From Paracoccaceae bacterium (GTDB lineage Bacteria > Pseudomonadota > Alphaproteobacteria > Rhodobacterales > Rhodobacteraceae), in the NCBI GenBank assembly GCA_007128995.1, contig SKWJ01000358.1, forward strand, positions 1-5,892: a DNA stretch of 5,892 nt, written 5' to 3'. Under the pieces are notes generated by a model, which worked only from the letters and a program-made list of their open reading frames with translations, was not told the origin of the DNA and ran no database searches. Positions 1-5,892 of the stretch are shown piece by piece. The stretch's first letter is position 1, and every line of letters begins with the position of its first letter. The translations under genes were made by a program, and so were the position numbers.

Positions 1-62
1 AACGACAGTGACCCGGTGCGAATTGCCGCGCGGCAGGCTTCCAGATCCGCCGCGGCACTCAT
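1..62 (-). CDS. crtB: Phytoene synthase CrtB, N-terminal fragment (cut by left window edge)
   Basis: Only the first 20 complete codons are in the window. They translate as MSAAADLEACRAAIRTGS and onward. This resembles the CrtB N-terminus of Rhodobacter relatives, where an (A/S)ADL-(D/E)ACR...IRTGS segment opens the protein. CrtB joins two geranylgeranyl diphosphates head to head to give phytoene, the first committed step of carotenoid synthesis. The ATG (62-60, minus strand) overlaps the crtI TGA as ATGA, so translation is probably coupled to crtI. No good Shine-Dalgarno precedes it (the upstream minus-strand sequence is GGCAGCAGA), which fits dependence on coupling. The catalytic DxxxD motifs lie outside the window. 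The identification rests on the short N-terminus plus the position behind crtI, the usual crtIB pair. Confidence 0.85.
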   Translation of the reverse strand, partial: MSAAADLEACRAAIRTGSLS

Positions 63-1594
63 TCTGCTGCCATCCGCAATGTCGGCGTTGCAACAGCATC
101 GGGAACAAGCTGCGCCAGCACTTCCGCTGTTCCGATAACGCCGGGAACACCCGCCCCTGGATGAGTGCCCGCCCCGGCCAGATACAGCCCCGGTAATTCC
201 TCGGATATGTTATGAGGTCTGAAATACGCGCTTTGCAGAATTCGCGGTTCGATGGAAAACCCAGCGCCCAGCGGCGAAAGATACCGATCGCGGAATGTAT
301 CGGGGGTAAAGACCAGACTTTCGCTGACATGCTCCCCAAGTCCGGGCAACAGCCGTTCTTCCAGCATGCCGAGCATTTTCTGGCGATAAGGCTCGGCCTC
401 CGTCGTCCAGTCGACCCCGTTCTGATGGCCCAGATGCGGCACCGGCGAGAGGACATAGAAAGTATCGTCACCTTCCGGTGCAACCGAGGGATCGGTGACC
501 GACGGACGATGGACATAAAGGCTCATGTCATCGGCGAGATGGCCCTTGATGAAAATATCGCGGATATGTGCCTTGTAGCGGGGGCCAACAAGAATCGTAT
601 GATGCCCGACATCGGACCACATGCCGCGCGTGCCCTTCGTGCCGAAATACCACACAAACAGTCCCATCGACCAGCGCATGCGATCAAGTTTCGCGTCTGT
701 CCAGCGATTGCGGGGCTTGTTGCGCAGAAGTCTGGTATATGTATGCCCTGCATCGGCATTCGAGACGACAATGTCTGCGCTCAACCGTTCGCCATTGACC
801 AGACGCACCCCGCCGGCGCGACCGTTTTCGATCAGGATTTCGTCGACCTCGGCACCCATGCGCACCAGCCCGCCCTGATCGCGCACGACCTGGGCCATCG
901 CCTTGGCAATCGCCTGCACGCCGCCCATCGCATAGTGAACGCCAAACGCGCGTTCAAGGTGGCTGACGAGGATATACATTGATGTGACCCGAAACGGATC
1001 GCCCCCGATGAACAGCGGATGGAAGGACAGGGCAAACCGCAGGCGCGGATCGCGCACGCGACGGGCCGCATGCGCATAGACCGACCGATCGGCGCGCAAC
1101 CATGCAAATCGCGGAAGCACCTTGATCAGTTCCCACAATTCATTCATCGGGCGGCGCCCAAGGTTTTCATAACCAAACCAGTAGCGGTCTTCGGAATCGG
1201 TCAGAAATTTGCGATAGCCGTGAATATCGGAGGGAGAGAGCCTTTTTATTTCGGCTTCCATCGCGGCGTCATCCTGACGCGCCGAAAAGCTCGACCCATC
1301 CGGCCAGCGGATTTCGTAAAACGGATCCATCGGCTTGAGGGTGACATCCCGGTCGAAATCGCGCCCACAGGCTGCCCAGAGATCACGCAGGCCCTGGGGC
1401 ACAGTCACGATGGTCGGCCCAAGGTCGAAGCGATGCCCGCCTTGCACAATGGAAGATCCCCGTCCACCCGGCTGGTCGAGGCGGTCAATGACGGTCACGG
1501 CATAGCCTTTTGCGCCCAACCGCATGGCAGATGCCAATCCCCCAAGTCCCGCACCTATGACAATCGCGCGTTGCGGCACTGTAGAATCAGACAT
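59..1594 (-). CDS. crtI: Phytoene desaturase CrtI
   Basis: FAD-dependent desaturase that removes hydrogens from phytoene stepwise at the membrane. In organisms with the spheroidene pathway it mostly makes three steps, to neurosporene. The neighbouring crtA suggests that route here, but the step number cannot be read from the sequence. The protein has 511 residues, close to the usual ~510-520. The N-terminal Rossmann dinucleotide fold has GxGxxG at residues 14-19 (AIVIGAGLGGL), followed by the amine-oxidase-type DQPGGR segment and the family stretch HRFDLGPTIVTVP. The C-terminal FAD-binding signature GLYLAGAGTHPGAGVPGVIG begins near residue 469. I chose the ATG at 1594. It has a weak GGGAA six bases upstream and puts the GxGxxG at the normal distance from the N-terminus. 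An in-frame TTG at 1624 would add ten residues that do not look like the family. The TGA overlaps the crtB ATG. The gene is transcribed divergently from crtA. Confidence 0.96.
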   Translation of the reverse strand: MSDSTVPQRAIVIGAGLGGLASAMRLGAKGYAVTVIDRLDQPGGRGSSIVQGGHRFDLGPTIVTVPQGLRDLWAACGRDFDRDVTLKPMDPFYEIRWPDGSSFSARQDDAAMEAEIKRLSPSDIHGYRKFLTDSEDRYWFGYENLGRRPMNELWELIKVLPRFAWLRADRSVYAHAARRVRDPRLRFALSFHPLFIGGDPFRVTSMYILVSHLERAFGVHYAMGGVQAIAKAMAQVVRDQGGLVRMGAEVDEILIENGRAGGVRLVNGERLSADIVVSNADAGHTYTRLLRNKPRNRWTDAKLDRMRWSMGLFVWYFGTKGTRGMWSDVGHHTILVGPRYKAHIRDIFIKGHLADDMSLYVHRPSVTDPSVAPEGDDTFYVLSPVPHLGHQNGVDWTTEAEPYRQKMLGMLEERLLPGLGEHVSESLVFTPDTFRDRYLSPLGAGFSIEPRILQSAYFRPHNISEELPGLYLAGAGTHPGAGVPGVIGTAEVLAQLVPDAVATPTLRMAAE

Positions 1595-1643
1595 GTTCGG
1601 TTCCCAACCCAGTATCTTTTCCAAAGCTTACACTGCGCCAGAG

Positions 1644-1661
1644 TGTCAATCAAGGTTTACA
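1644..1661. promoter_or_regulatory. PpsR/CrtJ-type operator, exact TGT-N12-ACA
   Basis: TGTCAATCAAGGTTTACA fits the published PpsR/CrtJ consensus TGT-N12-ACA exactly. The minus-strand reading contains TTGACA, so a bound repressor would cover a plausible crtI -35 element. The site lies 49 bases upstream of the crtI ATG and 67 bases upstream of the crtA GTG. Confidence 0.75.
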
Positions 1662-1689
1662 TTTCATGCTTTACTCAATGGGGTGTATG

Positions 1690-1707
1690 TGACAATCTTG
1701 ATTTACA
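1690..1707. promoter_or_regulatory. Second, imperfect PpsR/CrtJ-like operator
   Basis: TGACAATCTTGATTTACA matches the exact site at 14 of 18 positions. It deviates from TGT-N12-ACA only at the third base (TGA for TGT). The two sites start 46 bp apart in the same orientation. Paired sites suit PpsR/CrtJ, which binds as a tetramer and cooperatively. This copy ends 21 bases before the crtA start codon, so it would act mainly on crtA. It is degenerate, so the assignment is less certain than for the first site. Confidence 0.55.
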
Positions 1708-1728
1708 CAGTTGACGATGGGAATCGCG

Positions 1729-2436
1729 GTGCAAACAGTGACACTCAGCCTCTTTCGCTTTGACCGCGCACTTTCGCGGATCTGGGTGCTGGGACAGATG
1801 GGGGCGGCACGCTTCGCGATATCGCGCGTCAGCGGCCTGCGCTTCTGGAAGCTTTGCGGGTCTGGCACGGGTGAGGGGTTCACGCCAAGGCCAAATTGGG
1901 GGGTCTGGGCGATCCTTGCAGTCTGGGAGACGCGTGAAAAAGCTGACAAGGGCTTGCGGATGTTGCCTTTCAGCCGCTGGAGTGCCCGCGCTGATGAAGC
2001 CTGTACTCTGTTTCTGGAAACCTATTCAAGCCGTGGCCAATGGGCGGGCATGCGCCCCTTTACCCCATCGGGCACGCAGCCTGACGGGCCGATCGCCGCA
2101 ATGACACGCGCCACGATCAAGCCGCTACGGGCCGCGCGCTTCTGGTCGCGCGTGCCGGATATTTCAGCCCGGGTCGGTCGGGATCCGAATGTGATCTTCA
2201 AGATCGGCATAGGTGAGCTTCCCTTGCTGCATCAGGTGACCTTCTCGGTCTGGCCGGATGCGGCGACGATGGACGCGTTTGCGCGGTGCGGGCCCCATGC
2301 TGCGGCCATTCGTGCTGTCCGAGAGGAAGGATGGTTCGACGAAGAACTTTACGCCCGGTTCCGGATCCTGGGACATGAGGGCACATGGCAGGGGCGCGCG
2401 CCGCTCGCCGCAAACTTCAGACAGGAGGCCGCATGA
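1729..2436 (+). CDS. crtA: Spheroidene monooxygenase CrtA
   Basis: Oxygen-dependent carotenoid C-2 ketolase. It turns spheroidene into spheroidenone (and hydroxyspheroidene into its ketone), the colour change seen when such bacteria grow with oxygen. The protein has 235 residues, near the usual size. The family pattern is clear: the N-terminus QTVTLSLFRF then WVLGQM, a glycine-rich GSGTGEGFTPRPNW at 44-57, LTRA-like MTRATIKPLRAARFW in the middle, FKIGIGELPLLHQVTFSVWPD, and a C-terminal WFDEELYARFRILG. I chose GTG at 1729 because it aligns with the conserved MQTVTLS start and has GGGA six bases upstream. In-frame ATG 1717 and TTG 1711 lack a ribosome site and would run toward the second operator. 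The stop overlaps the bchI start (ATGA), so this oxygen-linked pigment gene leads the Mg-chelatase operon. PpsR-like control is inferred from the sites just upstream. Confidence 0.94.
   Translation: MQTVTLSLFRFDRALSRIWVLGQMGAARFAISRVSGLRFWKLCGSGTGEGFTPRPNWGVWAILAVWETREKADKGLRMLPFSRWSARADEACTLFLETYSSRGQWAGMRPFTPSGTQPDGPIAAMTRATIKPLRAARFWSRVPDISARVGRDPNVIFKIGIGELPLLHQVTFSVWPDAATMDAFARCGPHAAAIRAVREEGWFDEELYARFRILGHEGTWQGRAPLAANFRQEAA
2423..2428 (+). promoter_or_regulatory. Shine-Dalgarno of bchI
   Basis: A full AGGAGG lies four bases before the ATG at 2433, inside the end of crtA. It fixes the bchI start at 2433, where the open frame extends upstream through crtA to about 2385. It is the strongest ribosome site in the window, so bchI probably gets more initiation than coupling alone would give. 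Confidence 0.8.
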
Positions 2437-3434
2437 CGCCTTTCCCCTTCACTGCCATTGTCGGGCAGGATGAAATGAAAACAGCGATGATCCTGACGGC
2501 GATCGATCCCAAAATCGGCGGCGTGCTGGTGTTCGGTGATCGCGGTACTGGCAAGTCGACTGCAGTGCGCGCACTCGCAGCCCTGCTACCCCCGATCGAG
2601 GCTGTGAAGGGCTGCCCGGTGAATTCCGCCAGGCTTGAAGACTGTCCCGACTGGGCCGAAGTCGTTGACACGCAAATCGTGACCTGCCCGACGCCTGTGG
2701 TGGATCTTCCCCTTGGCGTGACCGAAGACAGGGTGACCGGCGCGCTGGATATCGAGCGTGCATTGACACGCGGAGAGAAGGCGTTTCAGGCCGGGTTGCT
2801 GGCACGGGCAAATCGAGGATATCTCTATATTGATGAGGTCAATTTGCTAGAGGATCATATCGTTGATCTTCTGCTGGATGTCGCCCAGTCTGGTGAGAAT
2901 GTTGTCGAACGCGAAGGCATGTCGATTCGTCACGCAGCGCGCTTTGTTCTTGTCGGCTCTGGCAATCCGGAAGAGGGCGAATTGCGGCCGCAGTTGCTGG
3001 ATCGCTTCGGCCTTTCGGTCGAAGTGACCAGCCCGAAAGATGTCGAAACTCGGGTCGAAGTGATCCGCCGCCGCGATGCCTATGAAAATGACCACACCGC
3101 CTTCATCGCGCAATGGCAACCGGCGGATGACGCGCTGCGCGCGCGTATTCTGACCGGCCGGGCTGCCTTGCCTGCGATCCGCTCAAGCAATGTCACATTG
3201 CATGACTGTGCTTCGGTCTGTCTTGCGCTCGGGTCGGATGGATTGCGGGGCGAGTTGACGCTGTTGCGTACAGCGCGTGCGCTCGCTGCCTTTGAAGGCG
3301 CGGCTGAAGTGACCCGCGCGCATATCAAGGCGGCCGCGCCGATGGCGCTGCGCCACCGACTGCGCCGCGACCCGCTGGATGATGCCGGATCAAGCGCCCG
3401 CGTTGCGCGCCAGCTTGCCGAGGTGTTGCCCTGA
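2433..3434 (+). CDS. bchI: Magnesium chelatase AAA+ ATPase subunit BchI
   Basis: ATPase subunit of Mg-chelatase. BchI hexamer rings stack with BchD, and ATP hydrolysis drives BchH to insert Mg2+ into protoporphyrin IX, the first step dedicated to bacteriochlorophyll. The protein has 333 residues. Visible parts in order are the N-terminal FPFTAIVGQDEMK, Walker A GDRGTGKST at 35-43, the family insert with TPVVDLPLGVTEDRVTGALD, and Walker B LYIDEVNLL with D134-E135. Then come sensor-1 VGSGNPEEGELRPQ (N178), the arginine-finger region LLDRFG (R191), and a C-terminal helical domain with LGSDGLRGELTLLRTARALAA and MALRHRLRRDPLDDAGS. The ATG at 2433 is set by AGGAGG and overlaps the crtA stop. The N-terminus is short compared with some Rhodobacter BchI proteins, which carry about 15 extra residues before this point. 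No defect is seen. Confidence 0.98.
   Translation: MTPFPFTAIVGQDEMKTAMILTAIDPKIGGVLVFGDRGTGKSTAVRALAALLPPIEAVKGCPVNSARLEDCPDWAEVVDTQIVTCPTPVVDLPLGVTEDRVTGALDIERALTRGEKAFQAGLLARANRGYLYIDEVNLLEDHIVDLLLDVAQSGENVVEREGMSIRHAARFVLVGSGNPEEGELRPQLLDRFGLSVEVTSPKDVETRVEVIRRRDAYENDHTAFIAQWQPADDALRARILTGRAALPAIRSSNVTLHDCASVCLALGSDGLRGELTLLRTARALAAFEGAAEVTRAHIKAAAPMALRHRLRRDPLDDAGSSARVARQLAEVLP
3420..3423 (+). promoter_or_regulatory. Probable Shine-Dalgarno of bchD
   Basis: GAGG (continuing as GAGGTG) stands seven bases before CTG 3431, inside the last codons of bchI. It supports initiation at the CTGA junction, since nothing similar precedes the GTG at 3512. Confidence 0.5.
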
Positions 3435-5158
3435 CCCCATTTGACGACACCACAGTCCAACCTGGCCGCCCGGAACCCGAAGCAGACCCCTGGGCCCTTG
3501 TCGAACGCGCCGTGACGCTGTTGGCGATTGATCCCTCGGGCCTGCGCGGTATCTGGCTGCGCGGGCGCGCGGGTCCGGTTCGTGATCGCGTGCTGGCCGG
3601 GCTGTCGGTGCTCGCGCCGCGCAAAATTCATCCGTTCATTGCGGATGAGGCGCTCATGGGCGGGATGGACCTGTCCTCCACACTTGTCACCGGCAGCTTG
3701 CAGCGCCATGCCGGTCTGCTTGAATGCGCCGGTCTTCTGGCCTTGACCATGGCCGAGCGGTGCCCGCCGGGTCTGGCGGCGCGTCTTGGGCAGGCGCTGG
3801 ACCGCGATCGCGGGATAGGGCTAATCGCACTGGATGAGGCAGCGGAAGAGGGCGAAGGCCTGCCCGCTGTGCTTGCCGACAGGCTGGGGCTGTTTCTGGA
3901 TCTGGATGGTTTTGCCTGGGGAGAGACGGGTGAGTTGGTCCTCAACAGCGGGCGGATTGCAGATGCTCAGCAAAGACTCGGGGAGATCAGCACGAAAGCG
4001 GATGTCCTTTCGCGGCTTGCAAGAGTGGCGGCAGAGCTGGGCATCGTCAGCCTGCGCGCGCCTATTCTGGCGCTTGCCTGCGCGCGTGCGAATGCGGCGC
4101 TGAGGCGGGCGCGACAGGTCGATGAGGAAGATCTGCGTGTCGCGGTTGCATTGTGTTTCGCACACAAGGCCCGACAGGTCCCGGATGATCCTGCGCCCCC
4201 GGATGATCCTGCGCAAGACCCGTCAGAACGTCCGGCGGAGGATGAGCGCGACCAGGATCAGGCAGAAACGGACATTCCCAGCGACATGTTGATCGATGCA
4301 GCACGCGCCGTGTTGCCGCCGGGTGTGCTGGCGCAATTGCAGGCGGCGCGTATGGCGCAGGCGTCAAACAGCGCGTCAGGGGCCGGGCAAAAGCGCAAAT
4401 CCATGCGCCGTGGCCGCCCCTTGCCCGCGCGGGCTGGCAAGCCCGGATCTGGCGCGCGAATCGATGTGATCGCCACGCTGCGTCAAGCCGCTCCGTGGCA
4501 GAAGATGCGGCGCGCGATGATGCCGGACCGCGCCGAGGGCCGGTTGCTGCTGTTGCCATCGGATATTCGCATAAAGCGGTACGAGGATCAGACAGACCGT
4601 GTGCTGATCTTTGTTGTCGATGCCTCTGGCTCGGCCGCGCTTGCGCGACTGGCCGAGGCCAAGGGCGCTGTCGAACTGATGTTGGCAGAGGCGTATTCAT
4701 CGCGCGATCACGTTGCCCTGGTTACGTTTCGCGGCCATGCCGCTGAAGTGTGTCTGCCGCCGTCGCGCAGCCTTGTGCAGGCAAAGCGGCGTCTTGCGGG
4801 CCTGCCGGGGGGGGGCGCAACGCCGCTGGCAAGCGCGCTTCAGCTGGCACTTCAGACAGCAGAACAGGCGCGAGCGCATGGCATGTCACCCACGCTGGCC
4901 TTTCTGACTGATGGGCGTGGCAATATCGCGCTGGATGGAAGTGCAAATCGGGCGCAGGCTGGCGAAGACGCGGCGCAGATGGCGCGGGCGATTGCTGCGC
5001 GCACAGTTCCGGCGCTGGTGATCGACACCAGTTTGCGGCCCAAGCCACAGCTTTCCGAGCTTAGTGCACAGATGGGCGCCAGACTGATCGTCCTGCCGCG
5101 CGCGGATGCGCGCATGCTGTCGACGACCCTTTCTGCTGCGCTCGGCGCGAAGGGATGA
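3431..5158 (+). CDS. bchD: Magnesium chelatase subunit BchD (apparent CTG start)
   Basis: Mg-chelatase subunit that platforms the BchI ring and contacts BchH. It has an AAA-like N-terminal half without a Walker A, as is usual for BchD. An acidic, proline-rich linker follows (about residues 252-285), then a basic stretch (KRKSMRRGRP from 321), then a von Willebrand A domain. That domain shows a complete MIDAS: DASGS (D397, S399, S401), GGGATPL (T464) and FLTDGRG (D494). Start: the first standard in-frame codon is GTG 3512 (548 aa), with no ribosome site. It would cut off WALVERAVTLLAIDP, whose W...RA...LLA.DP pattern is the usual BchD N-terminal helix. The frame is open upstream, and the only NUG codon between the bchI stop and 3512 is CTG 3431. 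That CTG overlaps the bchI TGA as CTGA, with GAGG seven bases before it. I therefore prefer 3431 (575 aa), but the function call does not depend on it. The stop overlaps the bchO ATG. Confidence 0.95.
   Translation: MTPFDDTTVQPGRPEPEADPWALVERAVTLLAIDPSGLRGIWLRGRAGPVRDRVLAGLSVLAPRKIHPFIADEALMGGMDLSSTLVTGSLQRHAGLLECAGLLALTMAERCPPGLAARLGQALDRDRGIGLIALDEAAEEGEGLPAVLADRLGLFLDLDGFAWGETGELVLNSGRIADAQQRLGEISTKADVLSRLARVAAELGIVSLRAPILALACARANAALRRARQVDEEDLRVAVALCFAHKARQVPDDPAPPDDPAQDPSERPAEDERDQDQAETDIPSDMLIDAARAVLPPGVLAQLQAARMAQASNSASGAGQKRKSMRRGRPLPARAGKPGSGARIDVIATLRQAAPWQKMRRAMMPDRAEGRLLLLPSDIRIKRYEDQTDRVLIFVVDASGSAALARLAEAKGAVELMLAEAYSSRDHVALVTFRGHAAEVCLPPSRSLVQAKRRLAGLPGGGATPLASALQLALQTAEQARAHGMSPTLAFLTDGRGNIALDGSANRAQAGEDAAQMARAIAARTVPALVIDTSLRPKPQLSELSAQMGARLIVLPRADARMLSTTLSAALGAKG
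4180..4214 (+). repeat. Two-copy in-frame tandem repeat in the BchD linker
   Basis: A 17-base block (CCCGGATGATCCTGCGC) at 4180-4196 recurs exactly at 4198-4214, a period of 18 bases. It encodes the doubled hexapeptide PDDPAP / PDDPAQ in the acidic proline-rich linker. Identical DNA, rather than only similar residues, suggests a fairly recent slippage duplication. The reading frame is kept. Confidence 0.85.
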
Positions 5159-5892
5159 GCCCGATACCTGCTGATTGGCCGATGCGTGCGCAGTCGCAGA
5201 TTCTGCGATGCCGCCCGCATGAATGGCATGTTCAGATTGTCGGAACCGGGCCGGACCTGCTGTTGCTGCACGGGGCAGGGGCCTCTGCCCATAGCTTTCA
5301 CCGTCTCTCGCGCCATTTGACCGGCTTTCGCCTGATCATCCCCGACCTGCCCGGTCATGGGTTTACACGGGCAGGGGGCTTTCGCCGACTGGGCCTTGAC
5401 GCGATGGCGGATGATCTCACCACCCTTGGCAAGGATCAGGGCTGGCGCCCGGTTGCAATCATTGGCCATTCAGCGGGGGCGGCGGTTGCGTTGCGCATGG
5501 TCGAAATGGCGCAGAACCCGCCCGAGGCGATGATCGGGATCAATGCGGCGCTGGGCCCTTTCGATGGATTTGCGGGCTGGCTGTTTCCAAGGCTGGCGCG
5601 GGCAATGTCAGCCAGCCCTTTTGTCGCTAGCATCGTCACCCGGCTGACCTCGCAGCGCAAGCAGGTCGAGAGTTTGTTGCGCGGAACCGGCTCTCACCTT
5701 GATGCCGAATCAGTTACCCTCTATCAGCGGCTGGTCAGTGAACCGCGCCATATCGAGGGGACATTGGGCATGATGGCGCAATGGGATCTGAAACCTCTGA
5801 TCGAACGGTTTCCGCAAATCATGCTGCCAGTGCTGCTGATCGCGGCAGAGAATGACAAGGCCGTCCCAGCGCGCGTTTCACGCGACGCGGCA
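5155..5892 (+). CDS. bchO: Alpha/beta hydrolase BchO, C-terminus beyond window
   Basis: BchO is the putative Mg-chelatase accessory protein found beside bchID in purple bacteria. It belongs to the alpha/beta-hydrolase fold, and its reaction is not established. The frame is open for 246 codons to the window edge, so perhaps 30-50 residues are missing. Visible elements are the oxyanion-hole strand LLLLHGAGASAHSF (HG at 39-40), the IIPDLPGHG turn (61-69), the nucleophile elbow GHSAG with S106, and a late strand PVLLIAAENDKAVP holding the likely acid D234. The catalytic His should lie past the right edge. The ATG at 5155 overlaps the bchD TGA as ATGA. An AAGGG directly abuts the ATG, too close to be a good ribosome site, so coupling to bchD is likely. 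The acyl or ester substrate cannot be deduced. Identification rests on the fold motifs plus the bchI-bchD-bchO order. Confidence 0.92.
   Translation, partial: MSPIPADWPMRAQSQILRCRPHEWHVQIVGTGPDLLLLHGAGASAHSFHRLSRHLTGFRLIIPDLPGHGFTRAGGFRRLGLDAMADDLTTLGKDQGWRPVAIIGHSAGAAVALRMVEMAQNPPEAMIGINAALGPFDGFAGWLFPRLARAMSASPFVASIVTRLTSQRKQVESLLRGTGSHLDAESVTLYQRLVSEPRHIEGTLGMMAQWDLKPLIERFPQIMLPVLLIAAENDKAVPARVSRDAA

Larger units (their letters stand above)
1595..1728. promoter_or_regulatory. Divergent crtI / crtA control region
   Basis: This 134-bp gap separates the start codons of crtI (leftward) and crtA (rightward). It must hold both promoters unless one operon is read from elsewhere. It is visibly AT-richer than the genes around it. 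It contains two PpsR/CrtJ-like palindromes (1644-1661 and 1690-1707), annotated separately. On the minus strand a TTGACA hexamer (1649-1644) lies inside the first palindrome and could be the crtI -35 box, but no convincing -10 hexamer stands 16-18 bases downstream. On the plus strand I could not pick a clear sigma-70 pair for crtA. In Rhodobacter the crtA-crtI intergenic region is a known target of PpsR/CrtJ, which represses photosynthesis genes under oxygen. Assigning that role here is inference from the motif and gene context. Confidence 0.75.

Noticed and set aside
212..982. Long plus-strand open frame opposite crtI (256 codons)
   Set aside because: Antisense shadow of a clearly conserved crtI, caused by GC-rich codon bias. 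The protein resembles no family and has no ribosome site.
1595..1624. Extended crtI start at an in-frame TTG (1624)
   Set aside because: It adds ten residues (MEKILGWEPN) not expected before the Rossmann fold. The ATG at 1594 gives a normal CrtI N-terminus.
1644..1709. Inverted repeats in the crtI-crtA gap as a terminator or attachment site
   Set aside because: No GC-rich stem followed by a T-run is present. The two similar blocks are explained better as paired repressor sites, and no integrase or mobile gene is nearby.
1019..1714. Second plus-strand open frame opposite the crtI 5' half and running into the control region
   Set aside because: Also a shadow of crtI. Its end covers the operator region, and the composition is unlike a real protein.
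2385..2432. Upstream extension of bchI into crtA
   Set aside because: AGGAGG at 2423-2428 and the ATGA junction favour ATG 2433. The extension reads only the out-of-frame end of crtA.
3080..3709. Minus-strand open frame across the bchI/bchD junction (and similar ones at 4062-4700 and 4852-5469)
   Set aside because: Each lies opposite conserved bchI, bchD or bchO codons. They are rich in Arg/Ala/Pro as expected for complementary frames of GC-rich genes.
1..5892. A hidden novel system, CRISPR array, tRNA or insertion sequence
   Set aside because: Nearly every base is covered by recognisable photosynthesis genes in their familiar order. I saw no direct-repeat array, tRNA-like cloverleaf or transposase.

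Overview
This window is a piece of a photosynthesis gene cluster (PGC) from a purple or aerobic anoxygenic phototrophic alphaproteobacterium. It most likely comes from Rhodobacterales (Rhodobacter/Roseobacter relatives). The reasons are the GC-rich coding sequence, the proteins themselves (CrtB, CrtI, CrtA, BchI, BchD, BchO), and the gene order. Divergent crtIB and crtA-bchI-bchD-bchO is the arrangement known from Rhodobacter. The species cannot be named from the sequence alone.

Layout: on the minus strand, reading leftward from about 1594, lie crtI (phytoene desaturase, complete) and crtB (phytoene synthase, only its first ~20 codons). A ~134-bp divergent control region (1595-1728) follows. 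It carries one exact TGT-N12-ACA palindrome and one near-match, the motif of the aerobic repressor PpsR/CrtJ. On the plus strand from 1729 lie crtA (spheroidene monooxygenase), bchI and bchD (the AAA+ and von Willebrand-type subunits of Mg-chelatase) and bchO (alpha/beta hydrolase, cut by the right edge after 246 codons). There are no RNA genes, mobile elements or CRISPR arrays, and no gene-free stretch above 300 bases.

How the genes work together: CrtB condenses two geranylgeranyl-PP to phytoene, and CrtI desaturates phytoene toward neurosporene or lycopene. CrtA acts at the end of the spheroidene branch, adding the keto group with O2 to give spheroidenone-type pigments. BchI and BchD, with BchH encoded elsewhere, insert Mg into protoporphyrin IX at the entry to bacteriochlorophyll synthesis. 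Each gene start overlaps the preceding stop by four bases (ATGA three times, and apparently CTGA at bchI/bchD). This indicates two tightly coupled operons firing outward from one shared control region.

The genes are ordinary PGC members and I see no undescribed system. The points most worth a second look are the apparent non-canonical CTG start of bchD, the pair of PpsR-like operators sitting very close to crtA, a nine-G run in the metal-binding loop of BchD, and a small in-frame duplication in the BchD linker.
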